Of a stretch of 64,000 nt of DNA, positions 53,623 through 61,392 are shown in pieces (within the stretch, counting starts at the first letter, position 1; every line of letters begins with the position of its first letter). The stretch is from contig NZ_NFHE01000016.1 of the NCBI RefSeq assembly GCF_002161235.1, positions 1-64,000 of the forward strand, written 5' to 3'. A program made the translations under genes and the position numbers. The notes below the pieces were generated by a model, which did not search any database, was not told where the DNA came from, and worked only from the letters and a program-made list of their open reading frames with translations. Source of the DNA: Pseudoflavonifractor sp. An85. Its GTDB lineage: Bacteria; Bacillota; Clostridia; Oscillospirales; Oscillospiraceae.

Positions 53623-53639
53623 ATGCATCTGCTCCTTTA

Positions 53640-54638
53640 TCAAAAAGTCTTAGTATGGGCCCGCTGTTGATACAAATCCAGCACCGCTTGGGCCACTTTG
53701 TCCCCGGAATGGCGAGCAAAATCCTTCTGATCCTCGGTCAAAGGACGACAGACTACCTCTGCCCCCAAAATCTCCAATTCCTGTCGGTCCACCACCAGGG
53801 GCACCGCATCCTCCTGACGGTACCGGTTGAGCATCTCCCCGGAAATGGTGGCCGAGTTACATAGGCACAAATCCACCAACTCTGCCCCGCCGTGCTCCAG
53901 AAGAGCCGCCAAGTGCTCCGAAGCGGTCATACCCTCCGTTTCCCCGTCCTGGGTCATAATGTTGCAGATGTAAATCTTCAACGCTTTGCTGTCCTCGATG
54001 GCCTGAGAAATACCGTCCACCAAAAGATTGGGAATGACGCTGGTGTACAGACTTCCCGGCCCCAGAAGGATGATATCCGCCCGGGCCAGGGCCTCCAAGG
54101 CCGCAGGCAAGGCCGGCGGATGCTCCGGAATGAGATTCACGTGGTGAATCCCGCAGTTTTGCTGCTTTTTAAAGGCAAAAATCTTGGATTCACCCCGAAC
54201 ACGGGTGCCGTTTTCAAATACCGCTTCCAGCTGGATATCTTCGTTGGTGACCGGGAGAATGGTGCCACGAATGGCCAAAACCTGGCTCATCTGAGCCACC
54301 GCCTGGTCAAAGGAAGGGGCAATCCCGTCCAGCGCCGCCAAGAGCAGGTTGCCAAAGGCCTGACCGGCCAAACGCCCCTCAGGGTAGCGGTAGGCCAACA
54401 ACTTCCGCATCAGCGATTCCTCGTCGGCCAGGGCCTCCATACAGTTTCGGATATCCCCGGGTGGGGGCATGCCCAGTTCCTCCCGTAAAGTGCCTGATCC
54501 ACCGCCATCATCGGCCACAGTGACAATGGCCGTGAGATCGTCGGTGACATTTTTCAGCCCCCGCAAAATGGCAGACAGGCCGTGGCCGCCGCCAATGGCC
54601 ACAATGGCTGGGCCCATTTTATGATTGTTTCCATTCAT
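53640..54638 (-). CDS. yvcK: YvcK/CofD-like protein (gluconeogenesis factor)
   Basis: The 332-aa product is a CofD-like fold: AIGGGHGLSAILRGLKNVTDDLTAIVTVADDGGGSG, PPPGDIRNCMEALAD, GQAFGNLLLAAL, GPGSLYTSVIPNLL and the C-terminal YNMMT-equivalent NIMTQDGET. In Bacillus it binds UDP-GlcNAc and influences cell-wall metabolism on gluconeogenic substrates. Follows rapZ by 3 bases. Confidence 0.93.
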   Translation of the reverse strand: MNGNNHKMGPAIVAIGGGHGLSAILRGLKNVTDDLTAIVTVADDGGGSGTLREELGMPPPGDIRNCMEALADEESLMRKLLAYRYPEGRLAGQAFGNLLLAALDGIAPSFDQAVAQMSQVLAIRGTILPVTNEDIQLEAVFENGTRVRGESKIFAFKKQQNCGIHHVNLIPEHPPALPAALEALARADIILLGPGSLYTSVIPNLLVDGISQAIEDSKALKIYICNIMTQDGETEGMTASEHLAALLEHGGAELVDLCLCNSATISGEMLNRYRQEDAVPLVVDRQELEILGAEVVCRPLTEDQKDFARHSGDKVAQAVLDLYQQRAHTKTF

Positions 54639-54641
54639 AAA

Positions 54642-55508
54642 TTATGCCCTCGTCATGTCCCGATGGTTTTCCGAGACCCGGTACCCCAGGCCCTCTATGT
54701 ACTGCGCCAAGGCGTGGGTCATGGCCACCGAACGATGCTTCCCGCCGGTGCAGCCGATGGCCACCACCACCATGCTCTTCCCTTCCTCCACAAACTGGGG
54801 AAGGAGAAACGACACCATGTCTTCCATCTTCTCCAAGAACTCGTGGCTTTGGGAAAACTGGAACACATAATCCCGAACCCCTTCATCCAATCCTGTGTGG
54901 GGGCGCAAGTTCTCTACGTAAAAGGGGTTGGGCAAAAAGCGCACATCGAATACCATATCCGCCTCCATGGGCAGCCCGTACTTAAACCCAAAGGATGTGA
55001 CACAGACGTTGAGCTCACTGTCCTTTTTCCGACCGGGATACACCAGTTCCAGCACCCGATCCCGCAGCTTCCGGGTAGACATGGCGTCGGTCTGGAGCAC
55101 AATATCCGCCCGGTTGCGCACCGGCTCCATCACCTTCCGCTCCGCTTCCACGGCGCCAGCCAACGTCCCCATTTCATCCATCAGGGGATGGCTGCGCCGG
55201 GTCTCCTTGTAGCGCTTGATGATGGTCTCATCCTCCGCCTCTACAAACAGAATCTCATAGGGCGTTTTCATGTGATCCAACGTGTCCAGCGCCTCAAACA
55301 GGCCTTGGACAAAGCTGCTGCCTCCCCGGATATCACACACCACAGCAGCTCGCTGATGTTCCCCGTTTCCCATCTGGCTCAGCTCGGCAAACTTGGGAAT
55401 CAGGGCGGGCGGCAAATTATCCACGCAGAAATAACCGCTGTCCTCCAAAATGGACATCACGGTGGACTTTCCAGCCCCCGACAACCCGGACACAATAAAA
55501 AGCTGCAT
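54642..55508 (-). CDS. rapZ: RapZ-family RNase adapter / nucleotide-binding protein
   Basis: A 288-aa protein: Walker A VSGLSGAGKSTVM, DNLPPALIPKF, CDIRGGSSF, and C-terminal CTGGKHRSVAMTHAL. In E. coli RapZ controls glmS sRNAs; in Firmicutes (YvcJ) it binds and hydrolyses nucleotides with roles in competence or amino sugar metabolism. AAGGAGG before the ATG at 55508. Confidence 0.94.
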   Translation of the reverse strand: MQLFIVSGLSGAGKSTVMSILEDSGYFCVDNLPPALIPKFAELSQMGNGEHQRAAVVCDIRGGSSFVQGLFEALDTLDHMKTPYEILFVEAEDETIIKRYKETRRSHPLMDEMGTLAGAVEAERKVMEPVRNRADIVLQTDAMSTRKLRDRVLELVYPGRKKDSELNVCVTSFGFKYGLPMEADMVFDVRFLPNPFYVENLRPHTGLDEGVRDYVFQFSQSHEFLEKMEDMVSFLLPQFVEEGKSMVVVAIGCTGGKHRSVAMTHALAQYIEGLGYRVSENHRDMTRA

Positions 55509-55521
55509 ATGTGTTTCCTCC

Positions 55522-56433
55522 TTACTTTACGTATTTCACCTCAGGCTCCAGTTCCACTCCCGTGGCCTGGAACACCCGCTCCCGGATCTGATCCATCAGA
55601 CGCAGAACATCCGAGCAAGTAGCTCCTCCTGCGTTGACCACAAATCCGGCGTGTTTCTCCGAAACCATGGCGCCTCCCACACGCAGGCCCTTAAGCCCAC
55701 ACTGGTCGATGAGCGCCGCGGCAAAATGCCCCTCTGGCCGTTTAAAGGTGGAGCCTGCACTGGGATATTCCAGCGGCTGCTTCTCTCGCCGCTTGGCAGC
55801 CAGGTCCCGCATGGTCTCCCGAATGGCGTCCGGCTGGCCCGGCTGCAAGCGCAGTTTGGCCCACAACACCAGGTGCTTCCCGTCACTGAATGCAGAGTGG
55901 CGGTAACGGAACTGGCACCGCTGTGCCTCCCACTCCTCCACCTCGCCGCTGGGAAGTAGAACCCCCACCTTGGTAACCACTTGTACCATCTCGCCGCCAT
56001 AGGCACCGGCGTTCATGGTCACACCACCACCCAGGCTGCCAGGAATCCCGTGGGCAAATTCCAGCCCTGTCAACCCCGCCTCTGCGGCGCGAGTGGCCAG
56101 TTGAGACAACAAAATGCCACTCTGGGCCGTCACTTCACTTCCTTGAATCTGGCACTTGGAATATTGAGGCACCGTCTTGACCACAAAAGCATTCACGCCT
56201 TGGTCATCTACCAGCAGATTGGAGCCGTTGCCCACCACAACAGTGGGCACTTCCAGTTCCCGGGCCAGCTTCACCGCCTCCACCAGTTCTTCCGTTTCCC
56301 TGGGACAGGCCATCAACGCCGCCGGTCCGCCCACCCGAAAGGTGGTGTGGCGGCTCATAGGCTCACCGGGGCGCAATTCCAACTCCGGCATCCGCTGTTC
56401 CAGCTGCTGTTGCAGCATTTGTATCTGATTCAT
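55522..56433 (-). CDS. murB: UDP-N-acetylenolpyruvoylglucosamine reductase
   Basis: The 303-aa flavoenzyme makes UDP-MurNAc. FRVGGPAALMACPRE and VVVGNGSNLLVDDQG bind FAD; GLEFAHGIPGSLGGGVTMNAGAYGGEM, YRHSAF and SAGSTFKRPEG are type II MurB signatures with the catalytic Ser. ATG at 56433, 7 bases after GGAGGG. First gene of the operon murB-rapZ-yvcK-whiA-dnaE-cls. Confidence 0.95.
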   Translation of the reverse strand: MNQIQMLQQQLEQRMPELELRPGEPMSRHTTFRVGGPAALMACPRETEELVEAVKLARELEVPTVVVGNGSNLLVDDQGVNAFVVKTVPQYSKCQIQGSEVTAQSGILLSQLATRAAEAGLTGLEFAHGIPGSLGGGVTMNAGAYGGEMVQVVTKVGVLLPSGEVEEWEAQRCQFRYRHSAFSDGKHLVLWAKLRLQPGQPDAIRETMRDLAAKRREKQPLEYPSAGSTFKRPEGHFAAALIDQCGLKGLRVGGAMVSEKHAGFVVNAGGATCSDVLRLMDQIRERVFQATGVELEPEVKYVK

Positions 56434-56499
56434 ATGCAAACCCTCCGGCTTGTGACACGCAAAATAGAAATATGTATGAGGTCATAAAGACTCTAGTGT

Positions 56500-56508
56500 A
56501 TTATAGCA
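56500..56508 (-). promoter_or_regulatory. Extended -10 promoter of the murB operon
   Basis: On the minus strand TGC-TATAAT (56508-56500), a TGn extended -10; the -35 position is only a T-rich run. Leader of about 60 bases to murB. Confidence 0.6.
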
Positions 56509-56545
56509 GACTTTGCCGCAAAAAAAAAGTGTCCTCCTACAGAAA

Positions 56546-56578
56546 GGGAGAGGGGCGTTGTGTGGCAACGCCCCTCCC
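56546..56578 (-). terminator. Terminator of the Cys-rich protein gene
   Basis: On the minus strand GGGAGGGGCGTTG pairs with CAACGCCCCTCTCCC (one bulge; 56578-56566 and 56560-56546), followed by TTTCTGT. Confidence 0.75.
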
Positions 56579-56586
56579 AGGATGGG

Positions 56587-56946
56587 TCAGCAACAGGGTT
56601 TGCAGTTTTTCGCCTCTTGATATCCTTCCGGAGGAGAGACGGTGTTGGGTGGGAAAAACTCCTCCGTGGGGAACTGCACCTTGCGGAACAGCGCACAGGG
56701 GTCCTCCTCATTTCCACCGGTGCACTCCTTGCTGGGAATGCAGTAGTCATAGGCGGGAATGAGCAGCTGGCTATCCCGCTCCAGACGAATCATAGAGAAC
56801 TGCCCCAGGGTCACATATACCCGCTTCCCCTCACTGCCCATGGACAGCTCACCGGGGAAGCAAGAGGTGATGCAGCTGGGAATGTCGCTGGGATCGCAGC
56901 AGCCACAACCGCAACAACTGCTGTCGCAGCTCTCCACCAGCTTCAT
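56587..56946 (-). CDS. Uncharacterised Cys-rich protein
   Basis: From the ATG at 56946 the product has 119 aa. Cysteines cluster at the N-terminus (CDSSCCGCGCCDPSDIPSC), in the middle (DYCIPSKEC) and as terminal CKPCC; the core KRVYVTLGQFSMIRLERDSQ looks like a beta-sandwich. I do not recognise a named family; Cys-rich spore-surface proteins are one possibility. The start is doubtful: no ribosome site fits the ATG, GGAGG lies 22 bases upstream, and the frame stays open into the 3' end of the recombinase gene (to 57087), with plausible protein sequence (AIVEAVDPIILS) between. The recombinase gene may have displaced the original 5' end. Confidence 0.6.
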   Translation of the reverse strand: MKLVESCDSSCCGCGCCDPSDIPSCITSCFPGELSMGSEGKRVYVTLGQFSMIRLERDSQLLIPAYDYCIPSKECTGGNEEDPCALFRKVQFPTEEFFPPNTVSPPEGYQEAKNCKPCC

Positions 56947-56984
56947 GCTGAGAATGATGGGATCCACAGCCTCCACTATGGCGA

Positions 56985-58400
56985 TCAAACCGGCAGGTGT
57001 CGCAGCAACACCTTTACTCCCCCTGCCCCATTCACCGTGATTCGCTCCACCAACTTGGCCATGTCCGCGCGATTCCACCCCTGCCACACCATGGCCTGGG
57101 CCACCCGTTGGGCAAGGTCATGGTCATCCGGCATCTCCCCCAAGGGCTGCAATGCTTCCATCCGTTTCATGATGTCTCCACGCTTCTGCAAATAGTCCTC
57201 CAAGGTCATGGCATCTTTGGCATAGAGCTCGGCATAGCGCGCCGCCTTCCGCTCCAGTCTCTGTCGTTCCTCCTGGGCTGTCCACGCCCCCGGTTGTGTT
57301 TGCCTGAGCCGCTGCTCTAGCTCCTGGGCAATCTGATTCGGGTGTACAATATGGGCGCTGACATAGGCTGCAATCTCCTCTAGCAGCTGTGCCTCCTCGA
57401 TTTTTGTGCGATTGTCGCACTGTCCCTCCTCGTTTCCGGAGCACTTCCAATAAACTCTGGTCTTGGCATAGGTATAGCTTTTTCGACAAAAGCTTCTGCC
57501 GCACTCCTGGCAGACCATCAAGCCGCTAAACAGGTGCCGACCGCTGTACCGGGTGCCTCCCTGCCCCCGCTGCCGCTGTTTCCGCTGCTGCTGGGCCTGC
57601 TGAAACTGTTCTTCTGTGACGATGGACCACTGGGGACGGGGATGGTGAAGCTGCTCCTGGGCAGGAAGTTTTTTCTGTTTGCCGGTTAAGTAGTTTTCTA
57701 CTTCATATTTGTGGTTGATGTGGTGCCCACAGTAAATAGGGTTGGTCAATATGCGGTGGACCGCCGACGGGGTCCACGCACACCCCAATTTGGTGGCATA
57801 TCCTTGGTGATTGAGCTGCTGGGCGATGCTACGACACCCTAACCCCTGGGCCAAATACCACTCATACACCAGACGTACCACATGCCCTTCCTCAGGGTTG
57901 ATGCGCAAGGTAAAGTTGTCCACCCGGTCATATCCATAAATGCGCTGAGGTACCCGCCCCTTCTGGGCGTTCAGCTTTTTCCCAAACTTCACCCGCTTAC
58001 TGAGATTGGCGCTCTCCTCCTGGGCCAGCGCTCCAAATACGGTGAGGACAAACTCAGATTCTCCCAAACTATCCATATTTGCGGTGAGAAATCGGGTGTT
58101 GACTCCCAGTTCTTTTAGCCTTCGGACACTTTGGAGAAAGTCCACGGTGTTGCGGGCAAATCGGGAAATATCTTTGACCACCACCACGTCAAACCGGTCC
58201 TGCTCTGCATCCCGCATCAGCGCCTGAAACTGTTCTCTTCGCTGCAATCGTGTTCCTGACGTGCCCTCATCGGCGTAAATCCCCACCAACTCATCCCCAT
58301 GTAGGCGAGCATAGGATTGGAAGAATTCTTTTTGATGGGCCAAGCTGTCCAGCTGCTCTTCTTTGGATGTAGATACGCGGCAATAGGCTGCAAGCCTCAC
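56985..58400 (-). CDS. Large serine recombinase
   Basis: A 471-aa recombinase: resolvase domain (residues 1-145; YCRVSTSKEEQ with nucleophile Ser10; DVVVVKDISRFARNT), recombinase domain (about 160-270), zinc ribbon (CQECGRSF...YWKCSGNEEGQCDN) and a coiled coil (about 370-420). Such enzymes integrate or excise phages and transposons (TnpX, SpoIVCA-like). No other phage or transposon genes are adjacent, so it is an orphan or the remnant of an element. GTG start at 58400 with AAGGGGGGA upstream. A terminator separates it from the short ORF before it. Confidence 0.9.
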   Translation of the reverse strand: MRLAAYCRVSTSKEEQLDSLAHQKEFFQSYARLHGDELVGIYADEGTSGTRLQRREQFQALMRDAEQDRFDVVVVKDISRFARNTVDFLQSVRRLKELGVNTRFLTANMDSLGESEFVLTVFGALAQEESANLSKRVKFGKKLNAQKGRVPQRIYGYDRVDNFTLRINPEEGHVVRLVYEWYLAQGLGCRSIAQQLNHQGYATKLGCAWTPSAVHRILTNPIYCGHHINHKYEVENYLTGKQKKLPAQEQLHHPRPQWSIVTEEQFQQAQQQRKQRQRGQGGTRYSGRHLFSGLMVCQECGRSFCRKSYTYAKTRVYWKCSGNEEGQCDNRTKIEEAQLLEEIAAYVSAHIVHPNQIAQELEQRLRQTQPGAWTAQEERQRLERKAARYAELYAKDAMTLEDYLQKRGDIMKRMEALQPLGEMPDDHDLAQRVAQAMVWQGWNRADMAKLVERITVNGAGGVKVLLRHLPV

Positions 58401-58416
58401 GTCAATCCCCCCTTAT

Positions 58417-58447
58417 AAAAAGAAAGAGAAGGCTCTCCTTCTCTTTC
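58417..58447 (-). terminator. Terminator between the 35-aa ORF and the recombinase
   Basis: On the minus strand GAAAGAGAAGG (58447-58437) pairs with CCTTCTCTTTC (58432-58422), followed by TTTTTAT. It would attenuate recombinase expression from the upstream promoter. Confidence 0.8.
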
Positions 58448-58451
58448 CCGT

Positions 58452-58559
58452 CTATATGCTGTTTTGGCACAGTTTTTCCATCAAAATCTGCTTCCAAAGT
58501 TGCTCCAGTTGGTCCCGCTGATTGGGGTCTACCATTTCAATGCGTACCAAGGGTTTCAT
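58452..58559 (-). CDS. 35-aa ORF upstream of the recombinase
   Basis: ATG at 58559, preceded by GGGAGGTG, opens a frame of 35 codons (MKPLVRIEMVDPNQRDQLEQ, then LWKQILMEK...) ending with TAG at 58452. The composition (amphipathic helix, Gln/Leu-rich) and the good ribosome site make it plausible. It lies just before a terminator and the recombinase gene, so it could be a small partner or a regulatory leader. No family is recognised. Confidence 0.45.
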   Translation of the reverse strand: MKPLVRIEMVDPNQRDQLEQLWKQILMEKLCQNSI

Positions 58560-58572
58560 GGCCCCACCTCCC

Positions 58573-58587
58573 ATACATCGTATGTAT
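58573..58587. repeat. Palindrome upstream of the 35-aa ORF
   Basis: ATACAT-CGT-ATGTAT (58573-58587), a perfect 6-bp inverted repeat with a 3-base centre, just upstream of the ribosome site. It could be an operator or part of a recombination site. Confidence 0.4.
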
Positions 58588-58604
58588 AGCGTGGGCAACT
58601 ATGC

Positions 58605-58644
58605 AAAAAAGATGTGCCGCAAAGCATCTACTCTGCGGCACATC
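58605..58644 (-). terminator. Terminator of nagB-nagA
   Basis: GATGTGCCGCA (58611-58621) and TGCGGCACATC (58634-58644) form an 11-bp stem, followed by TTTTTT on the minus strand. Confidence 0.92.
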
Positions 58645-58663
58645 TCAACCGATACGTATGGAA

Positions 58664-59788
58664 TTACAGGCTTCCGTGCACCACTTCGCCGTGGAACACA
58701 ACGGCCTTCAAGTTCAGCTCCTGATCCAGAACCACCACGTTGGCGTCCTTGCCCACATCCAAGCTACCCACACGGTCATAGATACCGATGGACTTGGCGG
58801 AGTTGACAGCGGCAGCCATCACCGCATCCTCCAGAGGGATACCGAAGGAGACAGCGGTCTTCATGCAGTTCATCAGGTCAGTAACAGAACCAGCCAGGGT
58901 ACCGTCAGCCAGCTCGGCCCGGTTTCCCTTGACGAAAACAGCCTGTCCGCCCAAAGTGTACTCACCATCGGGCATGCCAGCAGCGCGCATGGTATCGCTG
59001 ACCAGCACCATCCGATCCCGGCCCATCATACGGAAGGTGGCCCGGATCACGGCGGGGTGCACATGCACGCCGTCACAGATGATCTCCACGAAGGCATCCT
59101 TGCTGTCAGCAGCGGCACCAATCACACCGGGGTCGCGGTGGGCAAAGGGAGGCATGGCGTTATAGAGGTGGGTGACATGGTTGGCACCAGCCTCAAAAGC
59201 AGCCATAGCAATGTCGTAGTTGGCGGTGGTGTGGGCCAAGCTCACGGACACCTCGTCCTTCACCTCACGGATGAAGTCCATAGCGCCCTCCAGCTCGGGA
59301 GCCACAGAGACCAGCTTCACCAGACCCTGAGAGCACTCCTCCAGGCGGCGCAGCAACTCCACATCAGGGTTGCGCAGCCAAGCGCCATTCTGAGCGCCCT
59401 TCTTGGCAGCAGCCAGGAAGGGGCCTTCCAGGTGGATGCCCACCAGCTCAGCGCCGGGCACCTGATTGGCGCGGTGCTGGGCAGCGGTGGTACACACCTT
59501 CTCCAGCTGCTCCGCGGCCAAAGTCATGCCAGCGGGGCAAATCTGGGTCACGCCGCGGGACAGCTCATAAGCGGCCATATCCGCCAGACCCTGAGCGTCT
59601 GCATCGGAGACGTCAGCGCCTACGCAACCGTGGAAATGGACATCGGTGAGGCCGGGGATGACATAGCATCCAGACACGTCCACCACGTTGTCCTGACAAT
59701 TCTCTACAATCTTTCCACCCTCCAGGCATACGTCCTTGCTTACAAAGCCAGCCTGGGGATCAAAGACTTGTCCGCCCGTGAGTCTCAC
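58664..59788 (-). CDS. nagA: N-acetylglucosamine-6-phosphate deacetylase
   Basis: The 374-aa amidohydrolase removes acetate from GlcNAc-6-P. VIPGLTDVHFHGCVGAD carries the first metal histidines; HLEGPFL, LAHTTANYDIA, THLYNAMPPFAHRDPGV and SDTMRAAGMPDG are NagA blocks. The GTG at 59788 is preferred: it overlaps the nagB TGA (GTGA) and has AAGGAGG 7 bases before it; an ATG at 59794 abuts the ribosome site. Pairs with nagB to feed GlcNAc-6-P into glycolysis; the NagE-like PTS at 17.8 kb could supply the substrate. Confidence 0.95.
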   Translation of the reverse strand: MRLTGGQVFDPQAGFVSKDVCLEGGKIVENCQDNVVDVSGCYVIPGLTDVHFHGCVGADVSDADAQGLADMAAYELSRGVTQICPAGMTLAAEQLEKVCTTAAQHRANQVPGAELVGIHLEGPFLAAAKKGAQNGAWLRNPDVELLRRLEECSQGLVKLVSVAPELEGAMDFIREVKDEVSVSLAHTTANYDIAMAAFEAGANHVTHLYNAMPPFAHRDPGVIGAAADSKDAFVEIICDGVHVHPAVIRATFRMMGRDRMVLVSDTMRAAGMPDGEYTLGGQAVFVKGNRAELADGTLAGSVTDLMNCMKTAVSFGIPLEDAVMAAAVNSAKSIGIYDRVGSLDVGKDANVVVLDQELNLKAVVFHGEVVHGSL

Positions 59789-60528
59789 AGGCATCCCTCC
59801 TTACGCAGAACGGAGAAGGCAGCCTCGTCGCCCACCACAGTCACATTGGGGTGCAGCTGGAGCAGAGAGGCGGGAACACGGGGAGTGATGGGGCCAAAGA
59901 AAGCCTTGTGGACGATCTCAGCCTTGTCCTCACCGCTGACCACCACAACCACGCTGCGAGCCTGGAGAATGGCGGCCATGCCCATGGTCAGAGCCTGACG
60001 GGGCACGTCGGCCTCAGAGGCAAAGAAACGCTTGTTGGCGTCAATGGTGCTCTGAGCCAGCTCCACCACGTGAGTGGGGCCCACGAACTCGTCGGCGGGC
60101 TCGTTAAAGCCGATGTGACCATTGTGGCCCATGCCCAGCAGCTGCAGGTCGATGCCGCCCAGCTCACGGATGTGAGCATCGTAAGCAGCACACTCAGCGT
60201 CAGCATCCTCAGCCTTACCGTTGGGGACGCTGGTGTTTGCCACGTCGATATCCACATGGTTGAAGAGGTTGTTCTGCATGAAGTAGCGGTAGCTCTGGTC
60301 GTGATCGCCAGACAGGCCCTTGTACTCATCCAGGTTGACGGAACGAACCTGAGCGAAGGACAGGTCGCCCTTGTTGTACCACTCGATCAACTGCTTATAG
60401 GTCCCAATGGGGGTGGAACCGGTGGCCAGACCCAGGACACAGTTGGGCTTGACGATGACTTGTGCAGAGATGAGATTTGCAGCCTGACGGCTCATGGCCG
60501 TGTAGTCCGCGCAGGAAATGAATCTCAT
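59785..60528 (-). CDS. nagB: Glucosamine-6-phosphate deaminase
   Basis: A 247-aa enzyme: LGLATGSTPIGTYKQLIEWY, VNLDEYKGLSGDHDQSYRYFM (catalytic Asp and His), GMGHNGHIGFNEP. Converts GlcN-6-P to fructose-6-P and ammonia. AGGAGG before the ATG at 60528. First gene of nagB-nagA; codon usage is strongly biased. Confidence 0.96.
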   Translation of the reverse strand: MRFISCADYTAMSRQAANLISAQVIVKPNCVLGLATGSTPIGTYKQLIEWYNKGDLSFAQVRSVNLDEYKGLSGDHDQSYRYFMQNNLFNHVDIDVANTSVPNGKAEDADAECAAYDAHIRELGGIDLQLLGMGHNGHIGFNEPADEFVGPTHVVELAQSTIDANKRFFASEADVPRQALTMGMAAILQARSVVVVVSGEDKAEIVHKAFFGPITPRVPASLLQLHPNVTVVGDEAAFSVLRKEGCL

Positions 60529-60655
60529 AATGAAAACCTCCTAAAAATACAATCCGACTTCCAAGCATGCAGGCAGATCGCCATCCTCCATCCTCAGAAT
60601 ATCGCTTCCCCTATTTCTTGCCCTACCCACAAGCATGGCAAGCTGGGTTACTTCT
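60529..60655 (-). other. Untranslated leader of nagB
   Basis: About 120 bases lie between the promoter and nagB. A short stem GGCAAG/CTTGCC (60637-60642 with 60617-60622) is the only structure seen; no known riboswitch and no T-run terminator. Confidence 0.4.
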
Positions 60656-60684
60656 ATCATAGCTTTGAATCCCTAAAATAGCAA
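60656..60684 (-). promoter_or_regulatory. Promoter of nagB-nagA
   Basis: On the minus strand TTGCTA (60684-60679) and TATGAT (60661-60656) with a 17-base spacer. Confidence 0.75.
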
Positions 60685-60780
60685 TAGATTTTCACAAACT
60701 TTTTTCCAAATCCTATTGGATTTCAGGTATTCGCCATTTTTTACCTATATTCAGAGCCTCAAGCGACACCTCCAACCTGC

Positions 60781-61257
60781 CTATTTGTACACAACAGTCT
60801 CCACCACTGCAACCGGCAGGTTGCTGCTCTCCAGGGCCTGACTGTCCAAGCTGCCCATAGAGGCGTTGGATGCAAACACTTTGGCCGAGCCCTCGCTGCC
60901 AAACAGGATGGCCCGCTTGTCAAACACAGCAAGCCCGCACACAGACACGGGGCGGGATGCCCCCACAAAGGCATCCGCCGTGATCCGATAGAAATAGCGC
61001 ACATCTACGGTGTAGAACCCCCGGTGAAACCCCATAGGTTCCACATCAATGTAGGCATACAGCAGCTCTGCCTTCCCTGCTTTCAGGCTAATGGCCCGAT
61101 CAATGACGGCCTGGGAACTGGCCGTGGGGTACAAGCGCAAATCCTCTACGCAGTCCTTATCTCGACAGCTGTCGTAAATCTTTCTGGTGTGAATGCACAC
61201 GGCCTCGCGAATCCCTGCGGTATCGCAAACGGGGCCGGGCTCAATCAATTCAGCCAT
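60781..61257 (-). CDS. Conserved hypothetical protein
   Basis: The 158-aa product has no signal peptide or membrane segment. Cysteines at CDTAGIREAVCIHTRKIYDSCRDKDC near the N-terminus, then SLKAGKAELLYAYIDVEPMGFHRGFYTVDVRYFYRI and LAVFDKRAILFGSEGSAKVF, suggest a beta-rich domain. I recognise it only as a type of conserved clostridial protein with unknown function; like the Cys-rich protein at 56.6 kb it has an N-terminal cysteine group and a beta-rich core, but no clear sequence identity. GGGAGG precedes the ATG at 61257; own promoter. Confidence 0.75.
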   Translation of the reverse strand: MAELIEPGPVCDTAGIREAVCIHTRKIYDSCRDKDCVEDLRLYPTASSQAVIDRAISLKAGKAELLYAYIDVEPMGFHRGFYTVDVRYFYRITADAFVGASRPVSVCGLAVFDKRAILFGSEGSAKVFASNASMGSLDSQALESSNLPVAVVETVVYK

Positions 61258-61320
61258 AGATCTTTACCTCCCGATGGTTGATGGGAACAAGAAAAGAGAC
61301 GTCTCCTTTCTTCCATTCCC

Positions 61321-61350
61321 ATTGTATGACCACCGGAAAAAAGGGTGCAA
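61321..61350 (-). promoter_or_regulatory. Promoter of the 158-aa protein gene
   Basis: On the minus strand TTGCAC (61350-61345) and TACAAT (61326-61321) with an 18-base spacer; the -35 adjoins the T run of the purA terminator. Confidence 0.55.
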
Positions 61351-61388
61351 AAACCCCCTTGTCCACAGGGTTTGTGACAAGGGGGTTT
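61346..61388 (-). terminator. Terminator of purA
   Basis: AAACCCCCTTGTC (61351-61363) and GACAAGGGGGTTT (61376-61388) form a 13-bp stem with a T run on the minus strand. Confidence 0.92.
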
Positions 61389-61392
61389 AATG

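Noticed and set aside
56587-58587. Prophage or conjugative element around the serine recombinase
   Set aside because: No structural, replication or transfer genes are adjacent; flanking genes are housekeeping, so only an orphan recombinase can be supported.
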